Of a stretch of 64,000 bases of DNA, positions 63,049 through 64,000 are shown in pieces. The position numbers and the translations under genes were made by a program. The notes under the pieces are model-generated. The model made no database searches, was not told where the DNA came from, and saw only the letters and a list, made by a program, of their open reading frames with translations. The DNA is from Rhodopseudomonas palustris (lineage in GTDB: Bacteria > Pseudomonadota > Alphaproteobacteria > Rhizobiales > Xanthobacteraceae), in contig NZ_QKQS01000013.1 in NCBI RefSeq assembly GCF_003226555.1, forward strand, positions 37,890 through 101,889, given 5' to 3'. How positions within the stretch are numbered: the stretch's first letter is position 1; each line of letters begins with the position of its first letter.

Positions 63049-64000
63049 ATGACCAGCAGCCCCGACTCGTCCTCCCCCGTCGTTCATGTCATCGGCGCCG
63101 GCCTCGCCGGCTCGGAAGCGGCCTGGCAGATCGCCCGCGCCGGTGTGCGCGTCGTGCTGCATGAAATGCGGCCGAACCGCACCACCGAAGCCCACAAGAC
63201 CGATGGTCTTGCCGAGCTGGTGTGCTCCAATTCGTTCCGCTCCGACGACGCCGCCAACAACGCGGTCGGGCTGCTGCACGCTGAGATGCGCAAGCTCGGC
63301 TCGCTGATCATGCAGGCGGCCGACGCCAACCAGGTGCCGGCGGGCGGCGCGCTCGCGGTGGACCGCGACGGCTTCTCGGCAGCGGTCAGCAGAGCGCTGG
63401 CCGAGCATCCACTGATCGAGATCCGCCGCGAAGAGATCGACGGCCTGCCGCCGCAGGACTGGGCCAACGTCATCGTCGCGACCGGCCCGCTCACCTCCGC
63501 GCCGCTCGCCGAGGCGATCCGCGGCCTCACCGACGAGAGTGCGCTGGCGTTCTTCGACGCCATCGCCCCGATCGTGCACCGCGACTCGATCGATATGTCG
63601 GTCGCCTGGTTCCAGTCGCGCTACGATAAGGTCGGCCCCGGCGGCACCGGCGCCGACTATCTGAATTGCCCGATGACCCGCGAGCAGTACGACGCCTTCG
63701 TCGACGCGCTGATCGAGGGCGAGAAGGTCGACTTCAAGGATTGGGAAAAGGACACGCCGTATTTCGACGGCTGCCTGCCGATCGAGGTGATGGCCGAGCG
63801 CGGCCGCGAGACGCTGCGGCATGGTCCGATGAAGCCGGTCGGCCTCACCAATCCGCACAACCCGACGGTGAAGTCCTACGCCATCGTCCAGCTCCGCCAG
63901 GATAACAAGCTGGGCACGCTGTACAACATGGTCGGCTTCCAGACCAAGTTGAAGCACGGCGCGCAACTGCGTGTTTTCCGCACTATTCCTGGGCTGGAAA
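63049..64000 (+). CDS. trmFO: tRNA (uracil-5-)-methyltransferase, folate/FAD-dependent (partial, C-terminus outside window)
   Basis: Methylates U54 of tRNA to ribothymidine using methylenetetrahydrofolate and FAD. The first 317 residues are present. FAD-binding [17 protein letters not shown] near residue 17 is followed by [24 protein letters not shown] (TrmFO signature) and [19 protein letters not shown], then [26 protein letters not shown]. The frame is open at the window end. About 140-150 further residues are expected. Confidence 0.95.
   Translation, partial: MTSSPDSSSPVVHVIGAGLAGSEAAWQIARAGVRVVLHEMRPNRTTEAHKTDGLAELVCSNSFRSDDAANNAVGLLHAEMRKLGSLIMQAADANQVPAGGALAVDRDGFSAAVSRALAEHPLIEIRREEIDGLPPQDWANVIVATGPLTSAPLAEAIRGLTDESALAFFDAIAPIVHRDSIDMSVAWFQSRYDKVGPGGTGADYLNCPMTREQYDAFVDALIEGEKVDFKDWEKDTPYFDGCLPIEVMAERGRETLRHGPMKPVGLTNPHNPTVKSYAIVQLRQDNKLGTLYNMVGFQTKLKHGAQLRVFRTIPGLE

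Overview
The window is high-GC (about 65%), densely packed alphaproteobacterial chromosome. Protein sequences, two alphaproteobacterial LexA boxes (GTTC-N7-GTTC), a DUF1127 microprotein and GTAGCCCG-type intergenic palindromes point to the Bradyrhizobium/Rhodopseudomonas group, most likely a Rhodopseudomonas palustris-like organism. This is judged from familiarity with the families; no search was run. No rRNA, tRNA, CRISPR array or intact insertion sequence was seen.

Layout. 1-6.7 kb: an ECHDC3-like enoyl-CoA hydratase homologue (cut by the window edge) divergent from a thioesterase, the rplM-rpsI ribosomal operon with promoter and terminator, a membrane GGDEF protein, an ABM-fold protein, an AI-2E family permease and an RlpA lipoprotein. 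6.7-14 kb: an epoxide-hydrolase-like enzyme, then a housekeeping run dac-tmk-holB-metG-tatD-phnP-like. 14-18.9 kb: a minus-strand catabolic unit made of a TRAP binding protein, a fused DctQM permease and an acyl-CoA ligase. 18.9-21 kb: an accessory patch with a decayed IS256-type transposase tail, an AbiEii-like nucleotidyltransferase and an overlapping HxlR-type regulator carrying an extra C-terminal domain. 21-25.8 kb: an SbcD/YhaO-like nuclease and SbcC/YhaN-like ATPase pair. 26-32 kb: a six-gene Mrp/Pha cation/proton antiporter operon. 32-37 kb: a vitamin B6-centred group (PLP-binding YggS, GlyA, MocR/PdxR-type regulator, pyridoxal kinase). 37-42 kb: a glyoxalase-related/DUF3471-like protein, a collagen-like secreted protein, a UvrD-type helicase, a YdhR-like protein and another crotonase. 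42-45 kb: a cobalt-type nitrile hydratase operon (alpha, beta, activator) followed by a CelD/BioF2-type acetyltransferase. 45-50 kb: a serine beta-lactamase-fold hydrolase, QueC, MazG, a CNNM/HlyC membrane protein and Ssb. 51-55 kb: an Omp31-type porin-like protein and UvrA; both ssb and uvrA have LexA boxes. 55-56.6 kb: a small islet with a lower-GC Cys-rich orphan, a conserved 69-residue protein and a DUF433/DUF5615 toxin-antitoxin pair with a readable promoter and operator, bracketed by REP palindromes. 56.7-64 kb: secreted small proteins, an ABC-type ATPase, a potassium channel with a C-terminal zinc ribbon, small enzymes, DUF3597 and DUF2189-like proteins, a DUF1127 microprotein and the start of trmFO.

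The most interesting non-housekeeping candidates are the HxlR-fusion/AbiEii-like pair (possible toxin-antitoxin or abortive-infection module), the autoregulated DUF433/DUF5615 pair and the neighbouring Cys-rich orphan, the collagen-like protein and the zinc-ribbon potassium channel. No large, clearly undescribed multi-gene system was found.
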